Position numbers and translations under genes: made by a program
The notes under the pieces: model-generated
The model's input: the letters and a program-made list of their open reading frames with translations, nothing else
Told to the model about the DNA's origin: nothing
Database searches by the model: none
NCBI RefSeq assembly: GCF_012927125.1
Contig: NZ_JABBFZ010000013.1
Span: forward strand, 62,001-126,000
DNA length: 64,000 nucleotides
DNA from: Paraburkholderia antibiotica
GTDB taxonomy: Bacteria; Pseudomonadota; Gammaproteobacteria; Burkholderiales; Burkholderiaceae
Reading direction: 5' to 3'
Shown: piece after piece, positions 45,902-55,181 of the stretch
Position numbering within the stretch: the stretch's first letter is position 1
How the letters are laid out: each line of letters opens with the position of its first letter

Positions 45902-47067
45902 CCGAGCCCCACGTTCTGAAAGAGGATCGCGAACACCGCGTCCGCGAGAATCACGACGGTGATCGAGGTCACCACCGAGGTCGTCGTGCCTTCGCCGAGA
46001 CTCTGCGAATTGGCCTTGATGCGAAAGCCGAAATGGCAGCCGGCGATCGCGATCAGCATGCCGAACACCACGCCCTTGCCGAGACCGATCCACAGGTTCG
46101 CGATCGGCACCACGACCGGCAGTTGTCGCGCGAAAAAGCTCATGTCGATGCCGAGCACGATCTTCGCGGCGAGCGCGCCGCCCGTCAGCGAAATGACGTT
46201 GGTCCACATCACCAGCAGCGGCATCGCGATGCCGAGCGCGATCACGCGCGGCAGGATCAGCCGCAGACCGTGCGGGATGCCCATCACGCGCATCGCGTCG
46301 AGTTCCTCGGTCACGCGCATCACGCCGATCTGCGCGGTGATGGCCGAACCGGAGCGGCCCGCCACCAGAATCGCCGACAGCACCGGCCCGAGTTCGCGGA
46401 TCACCGCGAGACCGAGAATATTGACGATGAACTGGTTCGCGCCAAACATGCGCAACTGCTGCGCGGACAGATAGCTCAGCACGATGCCGATCAGGAACGC
46501 GACGAGCGCGGTGATCGGCAACGCGCGGGCGCCGGCGTTGTAGACGTTCGCGGAGATCTCGGTCCACGGCGTCTGGCGCGGATTGCGCACGATCGCGATC
46601 AGGTCGAGCACGACGCGCCCGAGCATCGCGATGCCGCCGTGCATATGCTCGATGAACGAGAAGAGGCTAAGACCAAAGCTCGTGAACGGGTCGACGCGCG
46701 TGACCGGCTCTGCGCTCTCGCGCACCGTGTCGAGCAATGCGATGCGCTCGAAGATGTCGCGCTGCGTGTCCGTGAGCGCGGTGCCGGGTGGCATCTGGCG
46801 ACCCCACACGCGCCACAGCGCCTGGCCGCCGACGTGGTCCATCCTGTCGATGCGCGACAGATCCCACTCGCCGATGCCCTGCGCGCCGGTCAACGAACGC
46901 AATTGCGGAATCACCCGACCGGTGTCGCGGTCGCGCGCAAGCGCGAGCGCCGTCCACTGGCCCGAGAGACGGACGATCTTGCCTTGGCTGCCAGCCGCGA
47001 CTTCAAGGCCGGGCGGAGTGTCGTAGTTCAAGGATCGTGTGAATCTGGTTATCGGATTAAGGGCCAT
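45898..47067 (-). CDS. mlaE: MlaE family permease with N-terminal STAS-like domain
   Basis: A 389-residue protein. The last ~250 residues are an MlaE permease with FEIVNILGLAVIRELGPVLSAILVAGRSGSA-type motifs (here NILGLAVIREL and ILVAGRSGSAITAQIGVM). The first ~120 residues are soluble and STAS-like (IVRLSGQWTALAL, WDLSRIDRMDHVGGQALWRVWG), so MlaB may be fused to it; I see no separate mlaB gene here. GAGG precedes the ATG. It is the first gene of the operon and is divergent from birA. Confidence 0.93.
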   Translation of the reverse strand: MALNPITRFTRSLNYDTPPGLEVAAGSQGKIVRLSGQWTALALARDRDTGRVIPQLRSLTGAQGIGEWDLSRIDRMDHVGGQALWRVWGRQMPPGTALTDTQRDIFERIALLDTVRESAEPVTRVDPFTSFGLSLFSFIEHMHGGIAMLGRVVLDLIAIVRNPRQTPWTEISANVYNAGARALPITALVAFLIGIVLSYLSAQQLRMFGANQFIVNILGLAVIRELGPVLSAILVAGRSGSAITAQIGVMRVTEELDAMRVMGIPHGLRLILPRVIALGIAMPLLVMWTNVISLTGGALAAKIVLGIDMSFFARQLPVVVPIANLWIGLGKGVVFGMLIAIAGCHFGFRIKANSQSLGEGTTTSVVTSITVVILADAVFAILFQNVGLG

Positions 47068-47144
47068 TGTAACGAAGCCTCGGCTTGCGGTCCGCACTGT
47101 TCCGCAGTCGTTCGCGCGCGAAGCCCGTTCGGGTGCGCGCTCGC

Positions 47145-47150
47145 TACAAT
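47145..47150 (+). promoter_or_regulatory. -10 element immediately before birA
   Basis: TACAAT ends 8 bp before the birA ATG, placing the expected start site at or next to the initiation codon. No matching -35 is seen. Confidence 0.45.
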
Positions 47151-47157
47151 AGGCGAC

Positions 47158-48129
47158 ATGAATGCCTCCAAGACTCCCGCTTCCCCGTCCGCAACGGCTG
47201 CCGCAACGGCTGCCGCAGCGGCTTCCATTGCGACTGCCGCTGCTGCGTCGAACCCGGCCCCGGCCGACTGGCGTATCGATCGCGAGCGCGCGGTCAAACT
47301 GTTCGGCGCGCAGGCCCATGACTGGCCGATCGAAATCGTCGAGGAAACCGGCTCGACCAATGCCGACCTGATGGCCCGCGTGAAAGCCCTGCCGCGCCGC
47401 GCCGACGCGTTGCCGCGGCCGCTCGTGCGGGTCGCGTATCTGCAGACCGCCGGGCGCGGCCGCCGTGGCCGTCCGTGGTATGCGGAACCGGGCAACGCGC
47501 TGCTGTTTTCGGTGGCTTGCGTGCTGCCGCGTCCGCTCGAAGGACTCGCCGGGCTGAGCCTCGCGGTCGGCGTCGCGCTGGTCGACGGGCTGCGCTCGCT
47601 GCCGGTCGCCGGCCCCGGCCAGATCGCGCTGAAGTGGCCGAACGACGTGCTGCTCGAAGGCGACAAGCTGGCCGGCATCCTGATCGAAACCGCGTGGAGC
47701 ACCGACGACGCGAGCGCGGTCGTGATCGGTATCGGCACCAACGTGAAGGGCGCCGACGAACTCGCGGCGAAGGTCGGCGCGCTGAACGCCGCCACGCCGC
47801 CGCAGGCGCGCGGCACGCTGCCGACCGCGTTGCAGCGCGCGCTGCCGAACGCGAATCTGACCGATACGCTCGCCGCCGAACTGAACGCGCTCGAACCGGT
47901 GTTGCAGCGCTTCGGCGCCGAGGGCTTCGCGCCGTTCCAGCCGCGCTGGAATGCGGTGCATGCGTACGCGGGCCGCGACGTCGTGCTGCTCGAACAGGGC
48001 GAGGAACTCGCGCGCGGCGTGGCCGCCGGCGTCGACGAACGCGGCCAGTTGCTGCTCGATACGAGCGCCGGCCGCCAGAGTATCGCGACCGGCGACGTGT
48101 CGCTGCGCCTCGCCGACGGTGCCGCATGA
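47158..48129 (+). CDS. birA: Biotin-[acetyl-CoA-carboxylase] ligase
   Basis: A 323-residue class I biotin ligase without a DNA-binding domain. The catalytic part has SIGSTNADL-like ETGSTNADLMAR, the biotinyl-AMP loop TAGRGRRGRPWY, LKWPNDVLLEGDKLAGILIE and IGIGTNVKG, and a small C-terminal domain. The first ~35 residues are an unusual Ala/Thr/Ser run (ATAAATAAAAASIATAAAAS) of low complexity. No Shine-Dalgarno is seen. It overlaps coaX by 4 nt. Confidence 0.94.
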   Translation: MNASKTPASPSATAAATAAAAASIATAAAASNPAPADWRIDRERAVKLFGAQAHDWPIEIVEETGSTNADLMARVKALPRRADALPRPLVRVAYLQTAGRGRRGRPWYAEPGNALLFSVACVLPRPLEGLAGLSLAVGVALVDGLRSLPVAGPGQIALKWPNDVLLEGDKLAGILIETAWSTDDASAVVIGIGTNVKGADELAAKVGALNAATPPQARGTLPTALQRALPNANLTDTLAAELNALEPVLQRFGAEGFAPFQPRWNAVHAYAGRDVVLLEQGEELARGVAAGVDERGQLLLDTSAGRQSIATGDVSLRLADGAA

Positions 48130-49043
48130 CGCAGCACGCGCCTTATCTGCTGATCGACGCGGGCAATAGCCGGATCAAGTGGGCGCTGGTGCGGCCGGAT
48201 GGCACGCAGATCGCGAGCGGCGCGCTCGCGCATGTTGGTCTTGCCGGGCCGGGGCTTGCCGAGCGGGGTCATGCCGGCGCCGATTCGCGGACTGGTTTGC
48301 CGCCTGACTCACTGTCCGCCTCACCGCCTGACTCACGGCCCGGCTTGCAACCCGGCTGGGCCGACTGGCCGACGCCGCGCGGCGCGTGGCTGTCGAACGT
48401 CGCCGGCGCCGAGGTCGCGACACGGATCGCCGCGCTCATCGACGCGCACTGGCCGCAACTGCCGCTCACGACGATCCGCGCGAGCACAACGCAATGCGGC
48501 GTGACCAATTGCTATACGACACCGCACGCGCTCGGCAGCGATCGCTGGGCCGGCATGATCGGCGCGCACGCGGCGTTTCCCGGCGAACATCTGCTGCTGG
48601 CGACCTTCGGCACCGCGACGACACTCGAAGCGTTGCGCGCGGATGGCGCGTTTATCGGTGGATTGATCGCGCCGGGCTGGACGCTGATGATGCGCTCGCT
48701 CGGCGAGCACACGGCCCAGTTGCCGACGCTCGATGCCGCCCGGGCACGCGGCCTGCTCGACGCCGACGCCTCCACCGAAGCCCATCGGCGCGGCCCGTTC
48801 TTCGCGACCGATACGCCGCGCTCGCTGTCGGCGGGATGCACGCTCGCGCAGGCGGGATTGATCGAGCGGATGTGGCGCGATCTGCAGGACGAGTGGCAGG
48901 TGCCGGTGCGCCTCGTGGTCAGCGGCGGCGCCGCCGACGAAGTGGCGAGTGCGCTGAAAGTGCCGCATACTCGCCACGATTCGCTGGTGCTGTCGGGGCT
49001 CGCGCTGATTGCCGCGGAGGATGCGGCACGGCAGGGTGTCTGA
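48126..49043 (+). CDS. coaX: Type III pantothenate kinase
   Basis: A 305-residue enzyme for the first step of coenzyme A synthesis. Nucleotide-binding motifs LLIDAGNSRIKWALV, GSDRWAGMIGAHA and TFGTATTLEAL are present. An insertion of about 40 residues (roughly 42-80), rich in Pro, Ser and Gly and carrying two PPDS units, is not typical; its DNA contains two copies of CCGCCTGACTCAC. The ATGA overlap with birA implies coupled translation. Confidence 0.93.
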   Translation: MTQHAPYLLIDAGNSRIKWALVRPDGTQIASGALAHVGLAGPGLAERGHAGADSRTGLPPDSLSASPPDSRPGLQPGWADWPTPRGAWLSNVAGAEVATRIAALIDAHWPQLPLTTIRASTTQCGVTNCYTTPHALGSDRWAGMIGAHAAFPGEHLLLATFGTATTLEALRADGAFIGGLIAPGWTLMMRSLGEHTAQLPTLDAARARGLLDADASTEAHRRGPFFATDTPRSLSAGCTLAQAGLIERMWRDLQDEWQVPVRLVVSGGAADEVASALKVPHTRHDSLVLSGLALIAAEDAARQGV

Positions 49044-49348
49044 TCGGAGAGCACTGACCGAGTGCCCGCGCGACGCTTGCCGGGTGCCTGCGCTTTTCGG
49101 TTCGGAAGCCCTTTCCGCGCTATTGCGCGATGTTCATCGCGACGTCGTCGTGCGCTGTCTGTCGCCGCGCCTTTCCGGACCTCGCGATGGTTGGACTGCA
49201 TCGAGATTCGCGGCCGACGGATGCATGATGCGCCTCCGATACGCGCACCGGCATCGTCGTGGCGGCCCGCTTCGAAATCAACTGCCAACGCCCCGACTCG
49301 GCCAACCCGCTCCCCGCTCAACTTCTTTCTGGATTGGAACTACCCACG

Positions 49349-49603
49349 ATGCTTCGCTGGCCGATTGCCATTCTGATTCTTGCCAACGTGCTGGCTTTCG
49401 CCGTGCTGCGCGGCGCCTTCGGCCCGACACCCACCGCCGGCGGCCGGGAGCCGAATCATCTGAACCGGCAGATTCGCCCCGAGTCGGTGAAAGTACAGCC
49501 GGTCAGCGCCGCCGATGCGGCCGATCAGGCGGTGGTCGGCGGACCGGCGCCCGTCGCACCGATTTCGACGTCGGAGTTGCCGCCGGAATCGCCGCAGCAG
49601 TGA
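49349..49603 (+). CDS. Small membrane protein downstream of coaX
   Basis: An 84-residue protein with one N-terminal membrane helix (MLRWPIAILILANVLAFAVL) and a Pro/Ala-rich tail with REPNHLNRQIRPESVKVQPV. It resembles the N-terminal part of SPOR-type proteins coded after coaX in some betaproteobacteria, but no SPOR domain follows (recollection, not verified). Function unknown. The stretch between coaX and this gene, about 305 bp, shows nothing else. Confidence 0.6.
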   Translation: MLRWPIAILILANVLAFAVLRGAFGPTPTAGGREPNHLNRQIRPESVKVQPVSAADAADQAVVGGPAPVAPISTSELPPESPQQ

Positions 49604-49612
49604 GTTGTGACA

Positions 49613-50095
49613 TCAGCCCTGCGTACGCACCTTCTTCAATAGAGCAGTCGTCGAGCGATCATGCTCGAACGCAATCGCGAGCGCTTTACCGCCCCAACCG
49701 CGCACGAGCGCCGATTCGGGCAGCGCGTCCATGTCGTAATCGCCGCCCTTCACGAGCACGTCCGGCCGCAGCGCCGAGATCAGTTCGACCGGCGTTTTCT
49801 CGCCGAAACCCACCACGTAGTCGACGCTTTCGAGCGCCGCCAGCAAGGCCATCCGGTCGGCTTCGGTATTGATCGGTCGATCGTCACCCTTGCCGAGCAT
49901 CCGCACCGATGCATCGCTGTTCACACCAACGATCAGACAGGCGCCCAACGCTTTCGCATCGGCGAGATACGTGACGTGCCCGCGATGCAGGATATCGAAC
50001 ACACCGTTCGTGAAGACGACCGGTCCACGCAGCGAAGGACGCAGTTTCGCCAGGGCATCGCGCGTCAGAATCTTGCGTTCAAAGATAGCGGTCAT
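49613..50095 (-). CDS. rfaE2: Heptose 1-phosphate adenylyltransferase
   Basis: A 160-residue nucleotidyltransferase, the stand-alone form of the HldE C-terminal domain. It makes ADP-heptose for lipopolysaccharide core. The TNGVFDILHRGHVTYLADA motif (HxGH), GVNSDASVRMLGKG and KGGDYDMDALPES are diagnostic. It converges on the small membrane protein gene with a 9-bp gap. Confidence 0.95.
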   Translation of the reverse strand: MTAIFERKILTRDALAKLRPSLRGPVVFTNGVFDILHRGHVTYLADAKALGACLIVGVNSDASVRMLGKGDDRPINTEADRMALLAALESVDYVVGFGEKTPVELISALRPDVLVKGGDYDMDALPESALVRGWGGKALAIAFEHDRSTTALLKKVRTQG

Positions 50096-50165
50096 CGCAG
50101 AATCACAAAGTTACGGGAGAAAAGAAAAGTGCCGTCACGATACACGGTGGACGGCCCCAAGCAAA

Positions 50166-50197
50166 ACGGTCCGACAAGCTCGCGCCTGCCGGACCGT
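50166..50197 (-). terminator. Terminator of the di-iron protein gene
   Basis: ACGGTCCG and CGGACCGT form a perfect 8-bp stem with a 16-nt loop; TTTTG follows on the minus strand. Confidence 0.55.
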
Positions 50198-50310
50198 GTA
50201 AAGCGAATTTCAAAGCACTAGCGGATGCCGTTCGCAGCGGGGACTTTCACCCAACGCCGCGAGGCCCGATACCAGCGCCTACGTCGCCAACGACGTCAGC
50301 GCCCGCACCA

Positions 50311-51186
50311 TCACGCCGGTTGCTGCGCCGGGTTCTGCTCGGCGGCTTGCAGGCGCGCGACCACTTCCTTGCGATAGCGGTTCAGTTCCTGCGCGGTATT
50401 GAACGTGCGCTCGAACAGCAGCGACAGGTTGTGCAGAATGCGCTCGACGACCTTCTTTTCCCAGCCGTCGTCGAAACGGATCTGCTCGTCGAGCCAACGC
50501 TCGAGCCATTCCGGATCCGGCAGACGCGACTGGATCGTGTCGCGCGGGAACAGCGCCTGGTTCACGTGCAGATTGGTGGGGTGCAACGGCTTTTCGGTGC
50601 GACGCGCCGACGCCATCAGCACGCCGATCTTCGCGAACGCGGCCCGCGCGATGTCGCCGGTCTGCACCATCGCCTTCTTCATGTAGCGCAGATATGCGCC
50701 ACCATGACGCGCTTCGTCGCGCGAGATGGTTTCGTAGATGTGCTTGATGACTGGCTCGGTGTGCCATTCGGCAGCACGGCGATACCAGTGATTCAGGCGG
50801 ATTTCGCCGCAGAAGTGCAGCATCAGCGTTTCGAGCGGCGGCGCCGGATCGAATTCGAAGCGCACCGCGTGCAGTTCCTCTTCGGTCGGGCACATTTCCG
50901 GCTTGAAGCGGCGCAGGTATTCCATCAAGACCAGCGAGTGTTTCTGTTCCTCGAAGAACCACACGCTCATGAACGCGGAGAAATCGCTGTCGTGATGATT
51001 GTCACGCAGAAACATTTCCGTGGCGGGCAACGCCGACCATTCGGTGATCGCGTTCATCTTGATCGTCGCGGCCTGCTCGTCGGTCAACAGCGATGCATCG
51101 AATTTATCCCAGGGAATGTCCTTCTCCATGTCCCATCGAACGGATTCGAGCGATTTATAAAGTTCCGGATAAAGCATGGTGTTCAT
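50311..51186 (-). CDS. Ferritin-like di-iron protein, acyl-ACP desaturase-like
   Basis: A 291-residue helical protein with two carboxylate/histidine metal motifs, FFEEQKH (about residue 78) and SRDEARHGG (about residue 155), plus nearby glutamates in ATEMF and CGEIRLNHWYRRA. This fits the ferritin-like or stearoyl-ACP-desaturase-like superfamily. The substrate is unknown. An AGGGG lies upstream of the ATG; a second ATG three codons later is possible. It is monocistronic, ending at its own terminator. Confidence 0.8.
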   Translation of the reverse strand: MNTMLYPELYKSLESVRWDMEKDIPWDKFDASLLTDEQAATIKMNAITEWSALPATEMFLRDNHHDSDFSAFMSVWFFEEQKHSLVLMEYLRRFKPEMCPTEEELHAVRFEFDPAPPLETLMLHFCGEIRLNHWYRRAAEWHTEPVIKHIYETISRDEARHGGAYLRYMKKAMVQTGDIARAAFAKIGVLMASARRTEKPLHPTNLHVNQALFPRDTIQSRLPDPEWLERWLDEQIRFDDGWEKKVVERILHNLSLLFERTFNTAQELNRYRKEVVARLQAAEQNPAQQPA

Positions 51187-51846
51187 AGTCCCACCCCTGT
51201 TCTGCGCATACTGTATGTGTCTGTTACTGCTACGTGTAGCCGTTTTGCCTGCGACGAACGGACGTGCCGTTTATCGGCCAAGCATTCAATTTTACGCGGT
51301 AATCGGCCGCCCATATGCATCGGGCAACAAAGAAGTCCGGGCGTTTTTGCACTGGCGTCTGAAGCATGATCGGGCGCGGTGCGGTCAACCGTGGGTGAGG
51401 AATACCCTGTGCCTGGGGTCGAGCCAGTCTGGGTCGAATACCGTACCGTCCAGCCCCGCACCGGGAGTGCCGGCGGCAATGACGCAAGGGCGGCGGGATT
51501 GGTTCTTTTCAGCACACGCCCCAAAGCCAGATCAAGCTTACACAATGATAGCACGCGGATTTGACGAAACCTGTGACAGGAGGGGCTCGAAGCGCTTCGC
51601 CGTTGACTTCTCTCAACAAAGTCGCTGAGAGGTGCGGAAGGCCGATTGCAGCGCCGAAATCGGGACGAAAAAGGACGAGCTTCAGGCATGCCGCTCGCTA
51701 TGCCGTACCGGTTTGGATGACGGTTGGATGGTGGGCTAACGGAAGCGCGGTGGATTCGCACATCGTGAGGGAAGGAAGCGCGACAGGTCCGCGCCTCCTC
51801 CATGTTTCGTCGCGCGGCGGTCACGCTTGCCAGCGCCATCGTCCGC
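51187..51846. other. 660-bp gap without a gene
   Basis: I see no convincing protein, tRNA or known RNA here. Open frames on both strands are Arg-rich and lack ribosome sites. Next to the di-iron gene is a perfect palindrome CATACTGTATG (near 51208-51218, allowing one central base) that could be an operator. The middle holds mixed-composition sequence. Confidence 0.4.
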
Positions 51847-52608
51847 TTACGACGATTTCTTCGGCGCTGCCGCGCCCGCGCCTTCGCCGGCCGCACGTTT
51901 GGCCGCCGGCGCCGCGCGCTTCGCAGCCGGCCGTTTGGCCGCGGGCTTCGCGCCCGGTGCATCCGACGCACCGGCGTCCGACGCCGCCGGCTTGCCCTGC
52001 GTGCCGCCACCGGCCGCGGCCACCGCCACCGACGGCTGCGTCATCGCGAACTGGGCGATCTGGTTGAACTGCGATTGCAGCAAATTCCACCACGCGGAGG
52101 CATCGAACGACGGCGCCGCGGGCGCTTCCTGTTCCTCGCCGTCCGCCGCGGCCGTGCTTTCAGGCGCAGCCGGCGCCGGCTCGGCCGGCCTCGCCCAGCT
52201 CGGCGTCGCACTCGGTGTGGAGTTCGGAGCCGGCGTTGCAGCCGCCGCCGGCTGCGTCATCGACGACTGCGCGAACGCGCCGAACGCACGCAGCGTCGTG
52301 AGCGTCGCACGCTGCACTTCGAGCGCCTGGATCGCGGACTGCAGCATGCTCAGATTCAGCTTCAGCCACTGCTCGACCGCGCGCATGTCGGTGATGCGCT
52401 TGTCGAGTTCCTCGACGTTGGTGAGCGGCGCCATCATGTCGGACATCATCGACAGCGACGGGCTCGCGCCGCTGCCCGGCTGCGCGCCGGTGAGCGCCGA
52501 GCCGAACGGCGACAGCCGCATCATGCCCCACATGCGATCGAGCATTTCAGCGGGCGGGAAACCAGGAAAGCCCGGAAAGGGCGGCGTGGAGCCAGTCGTA
52601 TCGGTCAT
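51847..52608 (-). CDS. phaM: PhaM-type polyhydroxyalkanoate granule protein
   Basis: A 253-residue protein resembling PhaM of Cupriavidus. An N-terminal Pro/Phe-rich start (PPFPGFPGFPPAEML) leads to a helical core with NVEELDKRITDMRAVEQWL and LNLSMLQSAIQALEVQRATL. An Ala/Pro-rich linker follows, and a basic tail (KPAAKRPAAKRAAPAAKRAA) like histone H1. PhaM activates PHA synthase and tethers granules to the nucleoid through that tail. No other pha gene is nearby. Confidence 0.85.
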   Translation of the reverse strand: MTDTTGSTPPFPGFPGFPPAEMLDRMWGMMRLSPFGSALTGAQPGSGASPSLSMMSDMMAPLTNVEELDKRITDMRAVEQWLKLNLSMLQSAIQALEVQRATLTTLRAFGAFAQSSMTQPAAAATPAPNSTPSATPSWARPAEPAPAAPESTAAADGEEQEAPAAPSFDASAWWNLLQSQFNQIAQFAMTQPSVAVAAAGGGTQGKPAASDAGASDAPGAKPAAKRPAAKRAAPAAKRAAGEGAGAAAPKKSS

Positions 52609-52710
52609 GCTTGTCGCCTCAGTGCTTAATGAGATGTCATGCGCGAAGCTGCGCGCGGTGTTTCGATCATACCGTGCCAGTTACCTACTCCAGCTACCCA
52701 CTCGCCAACC

Positions 52711-53595
52711 TCAATCGCTCGCCCCACCACCCGACTCAGTCCCCGTCTCACTCCGCCACGGATCGCGCCCGCCAAAATCCGGCGCGCGCCGCTCACGCAA
52801 TGAGCTCACGCCCTCGCGCACGTCCGGCCCCGCAAAGCCCATGAATTCGAGCGCGAGCGACGTATCGAACGCCGGCCCCGCGGTACGCAGCCAGTTGTTC
52901 AGCGCGTACTTGGTCCAACGGATCGCGGTCTGCGAACCGTCGGCCAGCTTGCGCGCGACTTCGAACGCCTTCGGCAGCAGCTCGCTTTCGTCGACGGCGA
53001 GCGACACGAGCCCGATGCGCTCGGCCTCCTCGCCGCTCACCGGTTCGCACAGCATCAGGTAGTACTTCGCCTTCGCCATGCCGCACAGGAGCGGCCAGAC
53101 GATCGCCGCGTGATCGCCGGCGGCGACGCCGAGCCGCGTGTGTCCGTCGATGATGCGCGCCGTCTTCGCCGCGATCGAGATATCGGCGAGCAGTCCCGCG
53201 ACGAGCCCCGCGCCGACCGCCGGCCCGTGCATCGCCGACACGATCGGCTTGCCGCAATTGATCACGTTGTAGACGAGGTCGCGCGCTTCGCGCCACACCC
53301 GCGCGCGAACGTCGAAATCGTTCGCCATGTCCTCGACGAGCTGCAGATCGCCGCCCGCCGAAAAGCCCTTGCCCTCGCCGCGAATGATCGCGACGCGCGT
53401 GTCGGGATCGCGGTCGATGTCGCGCCAGATTTCCGCGAGTTCGTAATGCATGCGCGCGTTCGCGGTCGCGAGCCCGCTTTTATTCGCGCCCTCGCCGCTC
53501 ATCACGACTTCGAGCACGCCGTGCGGATGACGCTGCAAACGCAATGCGCGGTAGTTCGCGTAGTACGTATCGTTGGATTGCGGTGGCTGAGACAT
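52711..53595 (-). CDS. Enoyl-CoA hydratase/isomerase family protein
   Basis: A 294-residue crotonase. The oxyanion-hole segments are GEGKGFSAGGDLQLVED and MHGPAVGAGLVAGLLADISIAA, with GLVSLAVDESELLP further on. The usual first catalytic glutamate position is occupied by GDHAAIVWP, so the reaction may differ from standard hydration. It is downstream of a periplasmic binding protein gene, 43 bp away. Confidence 0.87.
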   Translation of the reverse strand: MSQPPQSNDTYYANYRALRLQRHPHGVLEVVMSGEGANKSGLATANARMHYELAEIWRDIDRDPDTRVAIIRGEGKGFSAGGDLQLVEDMANDFDVRARVWREARDLVYNVINCGKPIVSAMHGPAVGAGLVAGLLADISIAAKTARIIDGHTRLGVAAGDHAAIVWPLLCGMAKAKYYLMLCEPVSGEEAERIGLVSLAVDESELLPKAFEVARKLADGSQTAIRWTKYALNNWLRTAGPAFDTSLALEFMGFAGPDVREGVSSLRERRAPDFGGRDPWRSETGTESGGGASD

Positions 53596-53638
53596 GGTGA
53601 GCAGTCCGTAAAAGATCGATCGGGGTATCGTCGCGCGT

Positions 53639-54907
53639 TCAACGCGGCTGATACACCCATTTGCCGTTGCTGATCTCGACCATCACGCGGGCACGCTGAT
53701 CGAGCCCGAGGTGATCGGTCGCGCTCATGTTGACAACGCCGTTGGTATCCGCGAGACCGTGCGTTCCCTCCAGCGCGTCGCGCAACGCGCGGCGAAATGG
53801 CGGCGTGCCCGGCGCGCCTGCTTTCAGCGCGAGCGGAATCGCGTGTTCGAGCAGCGCGCCGGCATCCGACGTGTACGAGCCGAACGCCGACACGCTGCCC
53901 GCGCCGTGCTTCGCTTCGAAACGCGCGATGTAGTCGAGCGCGAGGCGCTTCGCCGGATGATCGGCCGGCAATTGCGCGGCGACCAGCACCGGGCTCGCGG
54001 GCAGGAAGGTGCCGTTGCAATCGGCGCCGCAGACGCGCAGGAAATCGTTATTGCCGACGCCGTGGTTGTGATAGATCGCGCCTTTGTAGCCGCGCTCGCG
54101 CAGCGTCTTCGGCGGCAGCGCGGCGGGCGTGCCGGCCGCGCCGACCACCACCGCGTCCGGATGCGTCGCGAGAATCTTCAGCACCTGGCCGGTCACGCTC
54201 GGATCGGTGCGATTGAAGCGCTCGCTCGCGACCACATCGATGTGATGCAACTGCGCGAACTTCGCGACCTCGGCGTAGAAAGTCTCGCCGAGCGCGTCGG
54301 CCTGGCCGATGAACGCGATCGTCTTCACGCCGTGGCTGCTCGCGTGCTCGGCGATCGCCGAGGCCATCATCGCGTCGGTCTGCGGCGTCTTGAACACCCA
54401 GCGGCGTTTCGCATCGACTGGTTCGATGATTTTCGCCGACGACGCGAGCGAGATCATCGGCGTTTCACCTTCGGCGACCACGTCGATCATCGCCAGCGAA
54501 TTCGGCGTGATCGACGAACCGATGATCGCGTCGACGTGGTTCTCGGAGATCAGCTTCTTGGTGTCCTGCACGGCCTGGGTCGTGTCGGAGGCATCGTCGA
54601 GCACGATGTATTCGACGTTCTGGCCGCCGATCTGCTTCGGCAGCAGCGCGACCGTATCGCGCGCGGGAATGCCGAGCGATGCGGCCGGCCCGGTCAGCGA
54701 CAGCACGAGCCCGATCTTGACCTGCGCGAACGACGGCAACGGCAACGCGCAGGCGAGCGCCGCGCACGCCGTCATGCACAGCGTCGCGACACGCTGCCCG
54801 AGACGCCGGCCGCGCGAGTCGACACACGCATCGACTCGCGCCCCGACCACCGAAGACGACGCGCGCGCGCGCCGGTTCTCAACTTCGCGGAAGTCCAATC
54901 GCGGCAT
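53639..54907 (-). CDS. Branched-chain amino acid-type ABC substrate-binding protein
   Basis: A 422-residue type I periplasmic binding protein. The mature part starts VKIGLVLSLTGPAASLGIPARD and shows GSSITPNSLAMIDVVAE and GAAGTPAALPPKTL, as in the LivJ-like group that binds amino acids or aromatic acids. The signal sequence is preceded by ~35 polar residues; GAGGAG before the first ATG supports the long start, while Met45 gives a more normal signal peptide. No permease or ATPase genes are adjacent. Confidence 0.87.
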   Translation of the reverse strand: MPRLDFREVENRRARASSSVVGARVDACVDSRGRRLGQRVATLCMTACAALACALPLPSFAQVKIGLVLSLTGPAASLGIPARDTVALLPKQIGGQNVEYIVLDDASDTTQAVQDTKKLISENHVDAIIGSSITPNSLAMIDVVAEGETPMISLASSAKIIEPVDAKRRWVFKTPQTDAMMASAIAEHASSHGVKTIAFIGQADALGETFYAEVAKFAQLHHIDVVASERFNRTDPSVTGQVLKILATHPDAVVVGAAGTPAALPPKTLRERGYKGAIYHNHGVGNNDFLRVCGADCNGTFLPASPVLVAAQLPADHPAKRLALDYIARFEAKHGAGSVSAFGSYTSDAGALLEHAIPLALKAGAPGTPPFRRALRDALEGTHGLADTNGVVNMSATDHLGLDQRARVMVEISNGKWVYQPR

Positions 54908-55181
54908 GCTGTCTCCTCACGTCGGTTTTCGTTCTGATGGGTTGCCGATGCATGGCTGCACTCGATCCGCCCGGCTCGCCGGCCGCTCCGGCGCGCCAGT
55001 CAGTGTAGCGGCGCGCGCAGGCGGTGGCATCGGGCGAAACCCTTTCGCGCGGCGATGGGGCGATGGGGCGCCACGGCGTCGCGCAGGCGCGCGTCAATGT
55101 CAATGCAATGTCAACTGCTCGTGCCTTGGCGCGTGCATCGCCGATCTGCCGATCACTCGCGCCGTCCACCTAACCGCACAC

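Noticed and set aside
45889..47157. Long open frame antisense to mlaE, in frame with birA
   Set aside because: Arg/His/Asp-rich translation typical of a shadow frame; the true biotin ligase begins at 47158.
51187..51846. Several 60- to 275-residue open frames in the gap
   Set aside because: None has a ribosome site, domain or plausible composition, and they overlap on both strands.
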